DNA of 64,000 nt, taken from positions 293,001 through 357,000 of the forward strand of contig NZ_MDGP01000001.1 in the NCBI RefSeq assembly GCF_001747095.1, read 5' to 3'. The notes under the pieces were generated by a model. That model did no database searches and was not told where the DNA came from. It saw nothing but the letters and a program-made list of their open reading frames with translations. Position 1 is the stretch's first letter; each line of letters starts with the position of its first letter. Shown piece after piece: positions 52,817-61,603 of this stretch. This DNA is from Roseivirga sp. 4D4. Lineage in GTDB: Bacteria; Bacteroidota; Bacteroidia; Cytophagales; Cyclobacteriaceae. A program made the translations under genes and the position numbers.

Positions 52817-52918
52817 CTAGCATTTACTCCCGATTAACTTATCGAACTGCTTTAGTTCTGATTTGTAAAACCTTGACCATTTTTTCTTGAGTGCGGCTAG
52901 TTTGAATCTCTTTCTCAT
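52817..52918 (-). CDS. Candidate 33-aa basic small protein
   Basis: An ATG-to-TAG frame in the 218-bp gap between two minus-strand genes encodes 33 residues, about a third Lys/Arg, with an amphipathic helix-like pattern (KLAALKKKWSRFYKSELKQF). AAAGGA lies about 18 bases upstream of the start. Too short for a length test; support is composition and position only. Confidence 0.3.
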   Translation of the reverse strand: MRKRFKLAALKKKWSRFYKSELKQFDKLIGSKC

Positions 52919-52998
52919 CGCTATTGAATTTGTCCTTTACTAGTTAGTACCTAAATGCACCTGAAAAACTTACACGGATTAAAAATAAAATTGAATGA

Positions 52999-53931
52999 CT
53001 AGCCAACAAAATGCCTTATTTGTTTGCTCATCCTTTGGATATGTTCAGGGCCTATTCTACAACATCCACCAATAATATCAGCTCCGAGTTTAGCCCACTC
53101 TTTCGACATCTCTACAAAGTGTTTTGGTTCTGATAGACCCTTCCAGGTTTTACTTTGAGCATTGTAGGCTTCCCCAGAATTGGGGTAAACGATGACTTTC
53201 TTGTTATTGGTACTTTCCTTTATGTGTTTGATTAATCCAGAGATGAACTTGGGCTTAGTACAATTGACACCCACCGCGAAAACTTGAGGATGGTCTTTGA
53301 AGAGTGAAACACATTCTTCGATGCGGGTTCCATCATTTAAATGTTCTTCATCCTTGCAGGAGAAGGAGACCCAACTGGGCTTATCGACATACTTTAAGGC
53401 CTCTGAAAGGACCTTTGCCTCCAGGAGGCTAGGAATGGTCTCACAGGCAAGGAGATCGGCATTTGAGCCAGCCAGTATGCTTATTCTTTCGGCATGAAAG
53501 TCCCTTAATACCTGATCAGAAACACCATAGTTACCGTGGTACTCGGAACCATCCGCCAAATAGGCACCGTAAGGTCCAATACTCGCGGCAATGAGTGGTT
53601 TAGCCTTAATGGTCTCTGAAGCTATGGCTTTGGCAACAGCTTCTTCGGCTAGTAAGACTGATTTCAGAATAAGTTCTTTTGCTCTTTTTCTACTATAACC
53701 CATGGTCATAAGTCCTGAAACACTTGCCTGGTAGCTGGAGGTAATGATGCACTGTGCTCCAGCCTTTAAGTACCTAAGGTGAGCTTCAATGATAGCTTCT
53801 GGATTTTCGGCCAGTAGCTTTGCGGTCCATAAGGAGTGATTTAAATCACAGCCTTGATCTTCTAGTACATTGGACAAGCCCCCATCTAAAATGAGTGGGT
53901 GTGGGGCTTTGAAGAACTTATCGAGTCTCAT
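52999..53931 (-). CDS. mmuM: Homocysteine S-methyltransferase
   Basis: 310 aa. Betaine-homocysteine-methyltransferase barrel: LILDGGLSNVLEDQGCDL, LRYLKAGAQCIITSSYQAS, and zinc cysteines in AVGVNCTKP and IIGGCCRIGP. Moves a methyl group from S-methylmethionine (or a like donor) to homocysteine, cytoplasmic. It lies 7 bp after the serine hydrolase gene; the pairing gives no clear pathway. Gene symbol is by family. Confidence 0.88.
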   Translation of the reverse strand: MRLDKFFKAPHPLILDGGLSNVLEDQGCDLNHSLWTAKLLAENPEAIIEAHLRYLKAGAQCIITSSYQASVSGLMTMGYSRKRAKELILKSVLLAEEAVAKAIASETIKAKPLIAASIGPYGAYLADGSEYHGNYGVSDQVLRDFHAERISILAGSNADLLACETIPSLLEAKVLSEALKYVDKPSWVSFSCKDEEHLNDGTRIEECVSLFKDHPQVFAVGVNCTKPKFISGLIKHIKESTNNKKVIVYPNSGEAYNAQSKTWKGLSEPKHFVEMSKEWAKLGADIIGGCCRIGPEHIQRMSKQIRHFVG

Positions 53932-53938
53932 GAATGGA

Positions 53939-54967
53939 CTAGTTTCGCTTCAGTATTTTCACAATTCGGCCGCAGATGATTTCGGATAAATTCCAGAGTA
54001 ACAACTTACGATCAGTAGTGTTATTGAACAGAATAATGATAGCATCCAGGTCCTCATTGTATTCAGCGAAACTCTGGTAGCCGGGAACCCAACCTCCGTG
54101 ATTATACTCGTAAATGGAGGAATAAATCTCCTTTTCACCAGCTTCAAATAAGGTCCCATCGTTCAGTGCCCTAAGAAAAACCCCTACATCCTCTGCTGAT
54201 GCTAACATATCATGTCCATCTGCTTTTAAATCATGAGGGTAGCCTACATGATAGCCACTCATAACACTGTCCATATTCACTACATCTGAGGAACTGAAAG
54301 TGTTATTGAGGTTTAAGGGGACTAGGATCTCCTCTTTGATAAATTGAAAGTTTTCATAGCCCAATACATCATCCATGATCTTATTGATCAATAGATAATT
54401 GGTGTTGCAATATTCGTAATCTTCACCAGGTTCAAAGTTGGCCGGCTGATCGAGAATTAATGAGAGACCTTCTTCATAGGTCTCGGTGGGGGATGCCCAG
54501 AAGTTGGGAGTATCCGTGAAGTTGGGGATACCGCTTCGGTGCTGGATCATCAATCTCAAGGTGATTTTATCCGCATTTTCAATTCGCCCTATAAGCTCTG
54601 GTAGATAATCAGCAAGGGTCTTGTCCAAGGATAGACGTTCAGCACTCACCAATTTAGTTACTGCCACCGCATCATAAAGTTTACTGATGCTGGCAATTTT
54701 AAATAGCGCTTGAGGGTAGGCTGGGATTTTCTTTTCTCGATCGTGCCAGCCAGCAGCGTAGAACCCGGGTGGTTTTCCGGCCTGATCTACATAGACAATG
54801 ATACCATCCAGCCCGTGTCCAATGGCTTGTTCTGCTTGTTTTTGAACAGTATCGGGTAAAGGCAATATCCAGGCCCAAACCAAAATCCACGGTACAAAGA
54901 AAAGCGAGACAGCAGTGCCCGTGAACAAAGCAATTCTGATGATGGTCTTTGACTTTTTCTTGGCCAT
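53939..54967 (-). CDS. Beta-lactamase-like serine hydrolase, membrane-anchored
   Basis: 342 aa. An N-terminal membrane helix (about 10-36) leads to a class C-like serine hydrolase domain. SxxK is in LFKIASISKLYD, the tyrosine motif is YEYCNTNYLL, and the HxG-type motif is in YNHGGWVPGYQSF. Family includes DD-peptidases, esterases and D-aminopeptidases; substrate unknown. Operon with mmuM. Confidence 0.85.
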   Translation of the reverse strand: MAKKKSKTIIRIALFTGTAVSLFFVPWILVWAWILPLPDTVQKQAEQAIGHGLDGIIVYVDQAGKPPGFYAAGWHDREKKIPAYPQALFKIASISKLYDAVAVTKLVSAERLSLDKTLADYLPELIGRIENADKITLRLMIQHRSGIPNFTDTPNFWASPTETYEEGLSLILDQPANFEPGEDYEYCNTNYLLINKIMDDVLGYENFQFIKEEILVPLNLNNTFSSSDVVNMDSVMSGYHVGYPHDLKADGHDMLASAEDVGVFLRALNDGTLFEAGEKEIYSSIYEYNHGGWVPGYQSFAEYNEDLDAIIILFNNTTDRKLLLWNLSEIICGRIVKILKRN

Positions 54968-55013
54968 ATTATCCCATTCATGACAATTTACTAAATGTCC
55001 ATGATAGGGTTTG

Positions 55014-55045
55014 TTTAGTTGGGCTTATGTTTCTAAGTATTTTTG
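55014..55045 (+). promoter_or_regulatory. Candidate promoter of the sigma factor gene
   Basis: TTTA (55014-55017), 20 bp, then TATTTTTG (55038-55045), a full TAnnTTTG match. Predicted 5' UTR about 37 bases to the ATG at 55089. Confidence 0.5.
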
Positions 55046-55088
55046 ATTACCCTGTCACAATACCAGTTTCAAAATAGTCTAATTAGAT

Positions 55089-55898
55089 ATGAGCAATGAT
55101 TTAGAGTTACTAGTAGAGCGTTCTTTAACAGGTGACAAGGAAGCCTTAGAAAGACTCTTGTTGAGTGTTAAGGACCTAGTTTACAATCTCTCTTTGAAGA
55201 TGTTGCTGTTCCCAGAGGATGCAGAAGATGCCACTCAGGAAATCTTGATTAAGGTAGTCACTCATTTAAGTACATTCAAAAGGCAAAGTCAATTTACCAC
55301 ATGGGTCTATAGGGTTGCCTCTAACTATTTATTCACGATCAAAGGAAAGAGGTCAAAAGAGTTTGCTATGGATTTTCGAGCTTATTCAGAGTTTATTGAC
55401 ATGGGGCAATCAAATGAAGTAAGCAGTGTCTCTAACAGCGGGGAACTACTTTTGTTAGAAGAGGAGGTAAAGGTCAGTTGCACACAAGGACTATTGTTAT
55501 GTCTGGATGCTCGCCATAGAATGGCCTATATTCTAGGAGATATATTAGAATTCAATAGTAAAGAGGCCTGTGAGGTTTTATCTGTCTCACCAGAAACCTT
55601 CAGGCAGCAACTGTCGCGTTCAAGGAAGAAAATAAGGAGTTTCTTACAGAGAAAATGTGGGTTAGTAAACCCTGAAAACCCTTGTAGATGTAAGCGTAAG
55701 ATCGATTTTCTCTCTAATCAGAACTTGGTCAATTATTCTTCATTGAAATTCGCAAAATTCAAAGAGAGGAGTATTGATCTATTGCTAAGTATTGACTCTT
55801 TGGAAAAAGAGGTAGCTATTTATCGATCAAACCCTGATTTCAAAGCTCCTGAGATGATCTCACAAAACATCAAAAAAATTTTGAGGCATGCCAACTAA
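55089..55898 (+). CDS. ECF sigma factor with Cys-containing C-terminal extension
   Basis: 269 aa. Sigma-70 region 2 (about 10-85: DLVYNLSLKMLLFPEDAEDA, TQEILIKVVTHLSTF, QFTTWVYRVASNYL) and region 4 (about 130-190: FNSKEACEVLSVSPETFRQQ). About 80 residues follow, with a Cys cluster CGLVNPENPCRC (C-x8-C-x-C) and a helical tail. The tail is unusual; it may be a regulatory or zinc-binding domain. No anti-sigma gene is recognisable. The 3' end overlaps a membrane-protein gene by 11 bp. Confidence 0.87.
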   Translation: MSNDLELLVERSLTGDKEALERLLLSVKDLVYNLSLKMLLFPEDAEDATQEILIKVVTHLSTFKRQSQFTTWVYRVASNYLFTIKGKRSKEFAMDFRAYSEFIDMGQSNEVSSVSNSGELLLLEEEVKVSCTQGLLLCLDARHRMAYILGDILEFNSKEACEVLSVSPETFRQQLSRSRKKIRSFLQRKCGLVNPENPCRCKRKIDFLSNQNLVNYSSLKFAKFKERSIDLLLSIDSLEKEVAIYRSNPDFKAPEMISQNIKKILRHAN

Positions 55899-56337
55899 AA
55901 AGTTTAGAGTAAAACAGTTCATAATTGTGGTGTTGATAACCAGTATATGGATAAATGCATCGGAAATACTCCGTTATTTCCTACTTGTAATGCCCATGAT
56001 GAAGGACTATTGGGGCGGAGTAGATCATAGAATTGCAGAAATGGACGGCCTTATTTTTTCTATATGGGGTTTATGGGACACATTGTTGACTGGCGTATTA
56101 GTCTTTGTGGTTTGGTTATACACGCAGTTTTTTGGGAGTAGCAACCGTTCTATCATCTTTTCATCCAGTTTGGTATGGGCCGCTGTATTCGTGATTTTTT
56201 GGGTGGCTACTTCAAATATGGGATTATCAAATTGGGGCATTCTACTTGTGGCACTTCCACTCAGCTGGGTTGAAATGGTCATAGGAGGGTGGATTTCTGT
56301 GAAACTTTATTCCTCCCGCAAATGGAAAACTACTTAG
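55888..56337 (+). CDS. Membrane protein overlapping the sigma factor gene
   Basis: 149 aa with four hydrophobic segments. No recognised family. N-terminus is basic (MPTKKFRVKQF). Overlap of 11 bp with the sigma factor indicates co-translation; it could be a regulator of, or a target co-produced with, the sigma factor. The 3' end overlaps the convergent DinB gene by 8 bp. Confidence 0.7.
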   Translation: MPTKKFRVKQFIIVVLITSIWINASEILRYFLLVMPMMKDYWGGVDHRIAEMDGLIFSIWGLWDTLLTGVLVFVVWLYTQFFGSSNRSIIFSSSLVWAAVFVIFWVATSNMGLSNWGILLVALPLSWVEMVIGGWISVKLYSSRKWKTT

Positions 56338-56857
56338 AGTCGAGATTATGACTGTTCATTAGCTCAGTAATTCTAGCTAAATGATGATCATCATGTTCAG
56401 CCACGAACAAGAACAAGTCCATCGTCCTCATGGGTTTTCTTAGTCTTGGATGTAATGCGCTTTTATAAATTTCCTTTTCTGTCAATTCGAATAATTGGCT
56501 AAGGGTTACTCTCCTTGAACGCTCGAACTGGGTAAGTAGATCATTAATTCTGCTGTCATTGTGTTGGGCAATGTGCGTTTTCTTGTTTTCTAAATCGGCA
56601 GGCCTCATATAGTCATTGTTCTCTAATATGTCATTGAGTCTCCCTTGCCAAAGGGGTTCCAAGTCGTTTAAGTGTCCGATTTGTTCTTTAATAGACCATT
56701 TGCCATCAGGCTTTGCTTCTAACAACTCAAGAGGAAAACCTTCCACCTTGGCTTTTAACCTTAGAGGAGTTCCGCTAAGTCGCTCCACAATGGAAGGAAA
56801 AATATTCTGTTGAAAAGAAAAGTCAAATTTCCTTTCAAACCATTTAATCTGTTGCAT
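56330..56857 (-). CDS. DinB family protein (DinB_2 type)
   Basis: 175 aa, four-helix bundle. The metal-site histidines are in SIKEQIGHLNDLEPLW and FVAEHDDHHLARITEL. Metal-dependent enzyme family, substrate unknown. It differs in sequence from the DinB protein at 15409. Confidence 0.85.
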   Translation of the reverse strand: MQQIKWFERKFDFSFQQNIFPSIVERLSGTPLRLKAKVEGFPLELLEAKPDGKWSIKEQIGHLNDLEPLWQGRLNDILENNDYMRPADLENKKTHIAQHNDSRINDLLTQFERSRRVTLSQLFELTEKEIYKSALHPRLRKPMRTMDLFLFVAEHDDHHLARITELMNSHNLDSK

Positions 56858-57029
56858 GGTACTTAGTTTAATTACTCAAAACGGTATCATTGACAAGCGG
56901 TTGCGCTCTTAATGTATTGGATGCCAACAGGCTTTGCAAACTTGCCAGAGGAGGGAAGTCGGCTTGTTAATAATTGCGTCTATTAGCCTCTGTAGAAACT
57001 GAATACTCGAGTAACCTCCGCAATAATAA

Positions 57030-57269
57030 TCAAATAACCCCTGTTCCTAACTGCTGACTAAATCTCTCCAAATCCAATTTTACTTCATCCATGTCCAATG
57101 ACTTTTGTATGGGCATAATCTCTTCGCCATTGGTATCGTAAAGAGTCAGTTGATAATGGTCATTCGTAATATCAAGCGTCCAGTTACTCTGAGTGTAGGC
57201 ACGCCAAACTTCGTTCGATTGCTTAATGCCGATTTTCATGTCATTCTGAACTAAAACCCATTGTCCGAT
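57030..57269 (-). pseudogene. 5'-truncated duplicate of the 59497-59952 gene
   Basis: The frame reads IGQWVLVQNDMKIG then KQSNEVWRAYTQSNWTLDI and ends QLGTGVI, matching the last 80 or so residues of the protein at 59497-59952 at about two thirds identity by eye. The N-terminal membrane part is missing. It follows the HxlR stop (57279-57281) in the same frame, with no start before the internal ATG (57239, 69 aa). No internal stops. Confidence 0.75.
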
Positions 57270-57278
57270 AGTACTGTG

Positions 57279-57704
57279 CTAACTTTTACCTCCCTTTAAG
57301 TGATCGCTTTTTAGGCTCTTCATAACAGCCCTGATTCCCTCTTGTCCTTTGTCCAGTATTGCTTGGGCTTTGATAGCGTCACTGTCGTTTACAGGTTTAT
57401 ACTTTAAGCTCCATTTGGCATTTTCCATCATAATTGGAAATAGATCAATGCCTTTCTGGGTAAGAGAGTATCTGATTTTCTGCTTATGATCGGGGTCAGC
57501 TTCCTTCCAAATAATTCCTTCTTCTTCCAATGACTTTAGACGATTCGACAAGATGTTTGAGGCAATTTTCTCTTCGGATTGTAAAAACTCTCGGAAGTAC
57601 CGCTTTCCCTCTAAGATCATGTCTCTTATGATTAAGAGAGTCCATTTATCACCGATCACTTCTAGTATCAGGTTCTGAGGGCAATGGGATCTTGGCTGCT
57701 TCAT
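57279..57704 (-). CDS. HxlR family transcriptional regulator
   Basis: 141 aa. Winged-helix HxlR pattern: the leading cysteine HCPQNLILEVIGDKWTLLII, YFREFLQSEEKIASNILSNR and KIRYSLTQKGIDLFPI. The conserved Cys is redox-sensitive in family members. It is divergent from a SRPBCC gene across an 80-bp region containing a palindrome, so it probably controls that gene and itself. Confidence 0.9.
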   Translation of the reverse strand: MKQPRSHCPQNLILEVIGDKWTLLIIRDMILEGKRYFREFLQSEEKIASNILSNRLKSLEEEGIIWKEADPDHKQKIRYSLTQKGIDLFPIMMENAKWSLKYKPVNDSDAIKAQAILDKGQEGIRAVMKSLKSDHLKGGKS

Positions 57705-57736
57705 TATAGTTTAAATCTGATTGCAAATTACAATTG

Positions 57737-57754
57737 GTTGTATATATTTACAAC
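57737..57754. promoter_or_regulatory. Palindromic operator between hxlR-type and SRPBCC genes
   Basis: GTTGTA (57737-57742) and TACAAC (57749-57754) with a 6-bp spacer form a perfect inverted repeat. TTGCAA occurs at 57721-57726 and 57765-57770, placed about equally on both sides. Position in the shared promoter region fits an HxlR site. Confidence 0.6.
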
Positions 57755-57784
57755 TGATTTTATTTTGCAACTAGATTTTTTATT

Positions 57785-58222
57785 ATGAATTCAAAAGAAA
57801 GAAGCTATTCCAATGTTTTAAGAGTCAATACTTTAGACGAAACCGCTTTCGAGGCATTGTCTATAAAAATTGGAGATTGGTGGGGAGATCAGGACAAACC
57901 GGCACAAGGTTTAGGCGATGTATTTACCATGTCATGGGGCGAACCCTGGTACAAATTCAAGGTCGTGGCTTTTGAGCCTAACGAAAAAATAGTTTGGGAA
58001 TGTATTGACTCTAAACAGATCATTGGCGGCCTGGCAGGGGTTGAGAAGGAGTGGGTCGGAACCCAATTACAATGGACAATTAATAAGCTAAACGAGGATG
58101 AAATTGAGCTTCAATTCAGACATGAGGGGCTAGTACCTGAATTTCTCTGTTACGATTTCTGCTCCCATACCTGGGATAGGTTTATTGACTTTAACCTTAA
58201 GAAATATTTGGAAGGCAGTTGA
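57785..58222 (+). CDS. SRPBCC (AHSA1-like) protein
   Basis: 145 aa. START-like fold: AFEALSIKIGDWWGDQDK, FKVVAFEPNEKIVWECID, ELQFRHEGLVPEFLC and the C-terminal SHTWDRFIDFNLKKYL. Binds a hydrophobic ligand or acts as a small-molecule sensor. Divergent from an HxlR regulator that likely governs it. Confidence 0.85.
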   Translation: MNSKERSYSNVLRVNTLDETAFEALSIKIGDWWGDQDKPAQGLGDVFTMSWGEPWYKFKVVAFEPNEKIVWECIDSKQIIGGLAGVEKEWVGTQLQWTINKLNEDEIELQFRHEGLVPEFLCYDFCSHTWDRFIDFNLKKYLEGS

Positions 58223-58306
58223 GAAGACTAAGGATTCAAGAAACTATCTCTAGTGTCTTTTAGCATAACATGGGACATAACAGGAGACTACTGTTGCACA
58301 TCTTTT

Positions 58307-59302
58307 TTATTGTCTGTATTTATCTAAGTTCAGATTCATAATATAAAAGTTGAGTGAGCCATTATTACTCGAAGAAATACTACTGCTAAAATCTTTATAA
58401 CTTTTAGTAGCTGTTTCTTTAGTTCCTTTTGTTAGTCTTCCTGATGTAAAAATCAAGTAATCCCCTTCAGGAGTAACATATGGGCTACCATCAACTTGAT
58501 CGCTGTTAACATCTTCACCCATGTTGATAGGGTCGGACCATTCGGTTTCATTTTCTCTAAAGCTAATGTACAAGTCGCTATTACCATAGCCATCTGGTTC
58601 ATCAACCCTTACAAAGATCATAAAAGATTCATCCTTCGCTACAAATGCATCTGCCTCTCTTTTTTCTGAGTTAATGTTATCCGGAAGTCTTATTGGCTCT
58701 AGATATTTGCCGTCTTGAAACTTCGATAAATAAATATCGGAATTGCCGCTCTTATCAGAATTGAAGTATAAGTTTTTACTATCAGTCATTACAGGGTAAA
58801 ACTCATTTCCAGATGAGGATATGGGATTGCCCATGGGTACTGGTTTTTGCCATTCTCCATTCTTCAATTCTGAAGTCCATATATTGAAGTTGAAACCTTC
58901 TGGCTTTCCTTGATAGTCTTGAAATGTAGAAAATAACATTAACTGGCCATCAGGTGAAATTTGAACATCTGCAATTGGAACATCTGCTGAAACAAATGGA
59001 ACAAATTCAGGTAGGTTGAATCGACCTTTTTCAAATCTTTGAAAAGCGATTCCGGTTATGCCTAATTTTTGACTTGTGACTGTATAGTAAATGGTGTTTC
59101 CATCAGGACTAAAACTCGTATTGAATTTGTCAATGTTTGTAGACACAACCTCAGGATGGAACCTGATAGGTTTGTGAACAATTGAATCAATTTTATAGGG
59201 ATGATCCAATGTTTCTAATTTTTGTTCTTCAGCTGTTTCTTTTTTATCTGAGCAGGATACCAAGAGGAATAGACATAAAAGCGGCAATAACTTACTATTC
59301 AT
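58307..59302 (-). CDS. PD40/TolB-like propeller lipoprotein
   Basis: 331 aa. Lipobox LFLLVSC. Repeats of the PD40 type: FNTSFSPDGNTIYYT, VQISPDGQLMLFST, YLIFTSGR with NSDIYLSK and NSDLYISF strands. Single beta propeller of about six blades. Function unknown; sensing or carbohydrate-associated roles are known for relatives. Confidence 0.8.
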   Translation of the reverse strand: MNSKLLPLLCLFLLVSCSDKKETAEEQKLETLDHPYKIDSIVHKPIRFHPEVVSTNIDKFNTSFSPDGNTIYYTVTSQKLGITGIAFQRFEKGRFNLPEFVPFVSADVPIADVQISPDGQLMLFSTFQDYQGKPEGFNFNIWTSELKNGEWQKPVPMGNPISSSGNEFYPVMTDSKNLYFNSDKSGNSDIYLSKFQDGKYLEPIRLPDNINSEKREADAFVAKDESFMIFVRVDEPDGYGNSDLYISFRENETEWSDPINMGEDVNSDQVDGSPYVTPEGDYLIFTSGRLTKGTKETATKSYKDFSSSISSSNNGSLNFYIMNLNLDKYRQ

Positions 59303-59406
59303 AGTTGGGGCGAATTTTACTGATTTTAATGATTTACAACGGTCGTGGCTGTGATTTCGTTGTGGGATAATACGCGGTTATCGCTGTGAGTGATTGACCA
59401 TGAGTT

Positions 59407-59421
59407 TGTCTTGACAAGACA
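59407..59421. repeat. 15-bp perfect palindrome upstream of the PD40 lipoprotein
   Basis: TGTCTTG-A-CAAGACA. 105 bp before the lipoprotein start and 75 bp past the stop of the next minus-strand gene. No T run, so more like an operator than a terminator. Confidence 0.4.
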
Positions 59422-59496
59422 TGGAGCTAAAATGAATAAAAGCAATCGTTGGGCTTAGTCTTTTATTTATTCTCATGTCAGATTATTGTCAGTTAA

Positions 59497-59952
59497 TCAA
59501 ATTACCCCTATACCCAACTGCTTCGTATACTTATCCATATCCAATTTCAAAGCATCCAAATGAGATGATTTTTGCATTGGCATGATCTCATTGCCACTAG
59601 CATCATAAAGTATCAGTTGATAATGATCATTAGCTATATCAAGCGTCCGGTTGCTCTGACTGTAGGCACGCCAAACTTGGTTCGATTGCTTCATACCAAT
59701 TTTCATATCTGCCTGAACAGAAATCCATTGTCCAATTTGAATGATTCCGAAAATATTGCTTGAAAACTTTAGTCTCTTTTTATCCAGATCTATCAGCGTA
59801 CTTGTTGAAGTAAATCCAATGAAAGCGCCTATCAAAGCTAGAATCAACCCAGACCAAGAAAAGTAGGTCATAACCAGTCCAGCCAAGAACATAAAGATTC
59901 CTGCCGAAGTCCCGACTGGCCCAAACATTTTATCCAGTTTGTTTTTTGTCAT
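59497..59952 (-). CDS. Hypothetical membrane protein (full-length parent of the 57030 fragment)
   Basis: 151 aa. Two hydrophobic segments (about 13-45) then a beta-rich C-terminal domain containing IGQWISVQADMKIG and KQSNQVWRAYSQSN. The C-terminal domain is repeated as the truncated copy at 57030-57269. No family recognised. Confidence 0.65.
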   Translation of the reverse strand: MTKNKLDKMFGPVGTSAGIFMFLAGLVMTYFSWSGLILALIGAFIGFTSTSTLIDLDKKRLKFSSNIFGIIQIGQWISVQADMKIGMKQSNQVWRAYSQSNRTLDIANDHYQLILYDASGNEIMPMQKSSHLDALKLDMDKYTKQLGIGVI

Positions 59953-60117
59953 TTTTTAAATGTTGTAGCTATCGATTGCTCGTCCATTGGAGCTAATGAG
60001 CTCGTATAAGAATAGTAGTGGTTTTTATTTACCTACTTTTCCGTTTATCAACGTTTTGATTTATGGATTTAAGCTTAGCGATTAAGTCGTTATTTTTTTA
60101 CAACGCGGCAAAAGATT

Positions 60118-60684
60118 TTACTCTGATGGCTTCTCCAAGCTAGGAATCGGTCTTTTTGTAAGTCTTATACAAATTTCATCCTCAATCCATTCGGTAGATT
60201 CTTTTAGAATTTTCACCGCTTCTTCGTGTGACCGTTTTCTTCTACAGACTAATTTTGGAGTAGTGTATAATTCATGATTGAAGTCTTGAGCCAGATGAAA
60301 ACCTATCATCAAAGTATCCCCATTAGGAATTGGTTTTGTAAGTCTGGTTTGATTTATTTCAGAATGTTCTTTCCCTGTTATATGAAAGATAACAAAATTG
60401 TTATCAAACTCTATCTTACCTGTGTATTTCAGGTCATTTTTGGTTGAGTTTTCCTGAAGTACTTTAATATTAATTCCCTCTCTAAATAGTTTGGTGCTTA
60501 TTTTCCATTTTTCTACTCTAAGCTCATCTTTATAATTTACTCTTGAAATATGGTATGAGTACCATTCTCCCATAATGCTTTTTTTTAGTCGATTATTTTT
60601 TATTGAAATTAAAATTAATCGAAAAAAATATCCAATAATAGGGATTAAAGAGCCCGCGATTAATTGAACCCAGTCTATTTCCAT
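60118..60684 (-). CDS. Hypothetical protein with N-terminal membrane helix
   Basis: 188 aa. One N-terminal helix (about 5-28: LIAGSLIPIIGYFFRLILIS) then a soluble beta-rich domain (GEWYSYHISRVNY, NNFVIFHITG, IGFHLAQDFN). Recalls the cytosolic sensor-like domains beside membrane helices found in defence or SMODS-associated proteins, but this is weak. Lies 22 bp downstream of a methyltransferase gene, so probably one unit. AT-richer than the surroundings. Confidence 0.6.
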   Translation of the reverse strand: MEIDWVQLIAGSLIPIIGYFFRLILISIKNNRLKKSIMGEWYSYHISRVNYKDELRVEKWKISTKLFREGINIKVLQENSTKNDLKYTGKIEFDNNFVIFHITGKEHSEINQTRLTKPIPNGDTLMIGFHLAQDFNHELYTTPKLVCRRKRSHEEAVKILKESTEWIEDEICIRLTKRPIPSLEKPSE

Positions 60685-60706
60685 AATGGTCGATTTATAT
60701 CTTTAT

Positions 60707-61603
60707 TCATGAGCTTAAACTAAGCTTAAAAAAATGATTTTGAGTGTCAGGCCAGAATATGTTCAGGCGGTTTAAGATTCTTGGTAGAGCCCAAAAACTA
60801 AATGGTTCCGAATATCTTAATACCCACCACACGAAAGGCTCTGTTTTTCTAGGGTACTTTGAAAAAAATGGCAAATGTTCACGTTGAAAGTTGATTATTT
60901 GTTTGGTAATTGCTAAGCTAGTATAGCTATAATTTCTCTTAGTATTTTCAATAATAAAACCTGATTTATTAAACAATCTATAGTAGGATGAAGGGCTACG
61001 ATAAATTGCTTGATACCCATTTTTTTCTTTGAATAAATTCTTGTGAGCTGTAGATTCTCGTAAAATTATTTCACCATTTGTCGCAAGGCGCCTTTTCAGA
61101 CTTGCTAATATTTTCAAAACATCATTATCATTTTGATACATGCAAAGTCCACCTAAAAAAATTATGTCGAAATAATTATCCGGCAAATCTCTCAGTGCAT
61201 CTCCTTTAATTATCTCAATATTTTTTATATCCTTAAGTCTTTCTTTTGCAGCCGTTAGCATAACGTCACTCTGTTCTAATGCTACAACATGTCCATGTTT
61301 TTTACTAAAAAATTCGGTCCAAACACCTGAGCCGCAACCAATGTCCAGAACTCTAGCAGATTTGTCAAAATTAGAAGTCCATTCATTAATGATTTCTTTT
61401 TCCCTTTCAAACCTATACTCAATTGCTTCATTAGGAAGATTATAATCATGAATCATCATGCCTAGAAGAGTTGAATTTTCCACATGAGCATTCTGAAAAT
61501 AAGCTTTTACAGCATCATTATTTATTGGGCAGTTGTTTTCTTTTTTACTTTCATTCAATTGTTCAGGTAAAGTTTTCTTTAAAGAAAGAATTTTATGGTT
61601 CAT
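60707..61603 (-). CDS. Class I SAM-dependent methyltransferase
   Basis: 298 aa. Motif I ARVLDIGCGSGVW, then the acidic end VVALEQSD, IKGDALRDLPDN and IIFLGGLCMYQNDNDVLKIL. The C-terminal 110 residues are basic and aromatic (SSYYRLFNKSGFIIENTKRN), possibly an acceptor domain. Acceptor unknown. AT-richer than the housekeeping genes around, as is the next gene. Confidence 0.82.
   Translation of the reverse strand: MNHKILSLKKTLPEQLNESKKENNCPINNDAVKAYFQNAHVENSTLLGMMIHDYNLPNEAIEYRFEREKEIINEWTSNFDKSARVLDIGCGSGVWTEFFSKKHGHVVALEQSDVMLTAAKERLKDIKNIEIIKGDALRDLPDNYFDIIFLGGLCMYQNDNDVLKILASLKRRLATNGEIILRESTAHKNLFKEKNGYQAIYRSPSSYYRLFNKSGFIIENTKRNYSYTSLAITKQIINFQREHLPFFSKYPRKTEPFVWWVLRYSEPFSFWALPRILNRLNIFWPDTQNHFFKLSLSS

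Noticed and set aside
60118..61603. Defence island (methyltransferase plus membrane sensor)
   Set aside because: The methyltransferase has no DNA-methylase motif and the neighbour is an unknown; two AT-rich genes are too little evidence.
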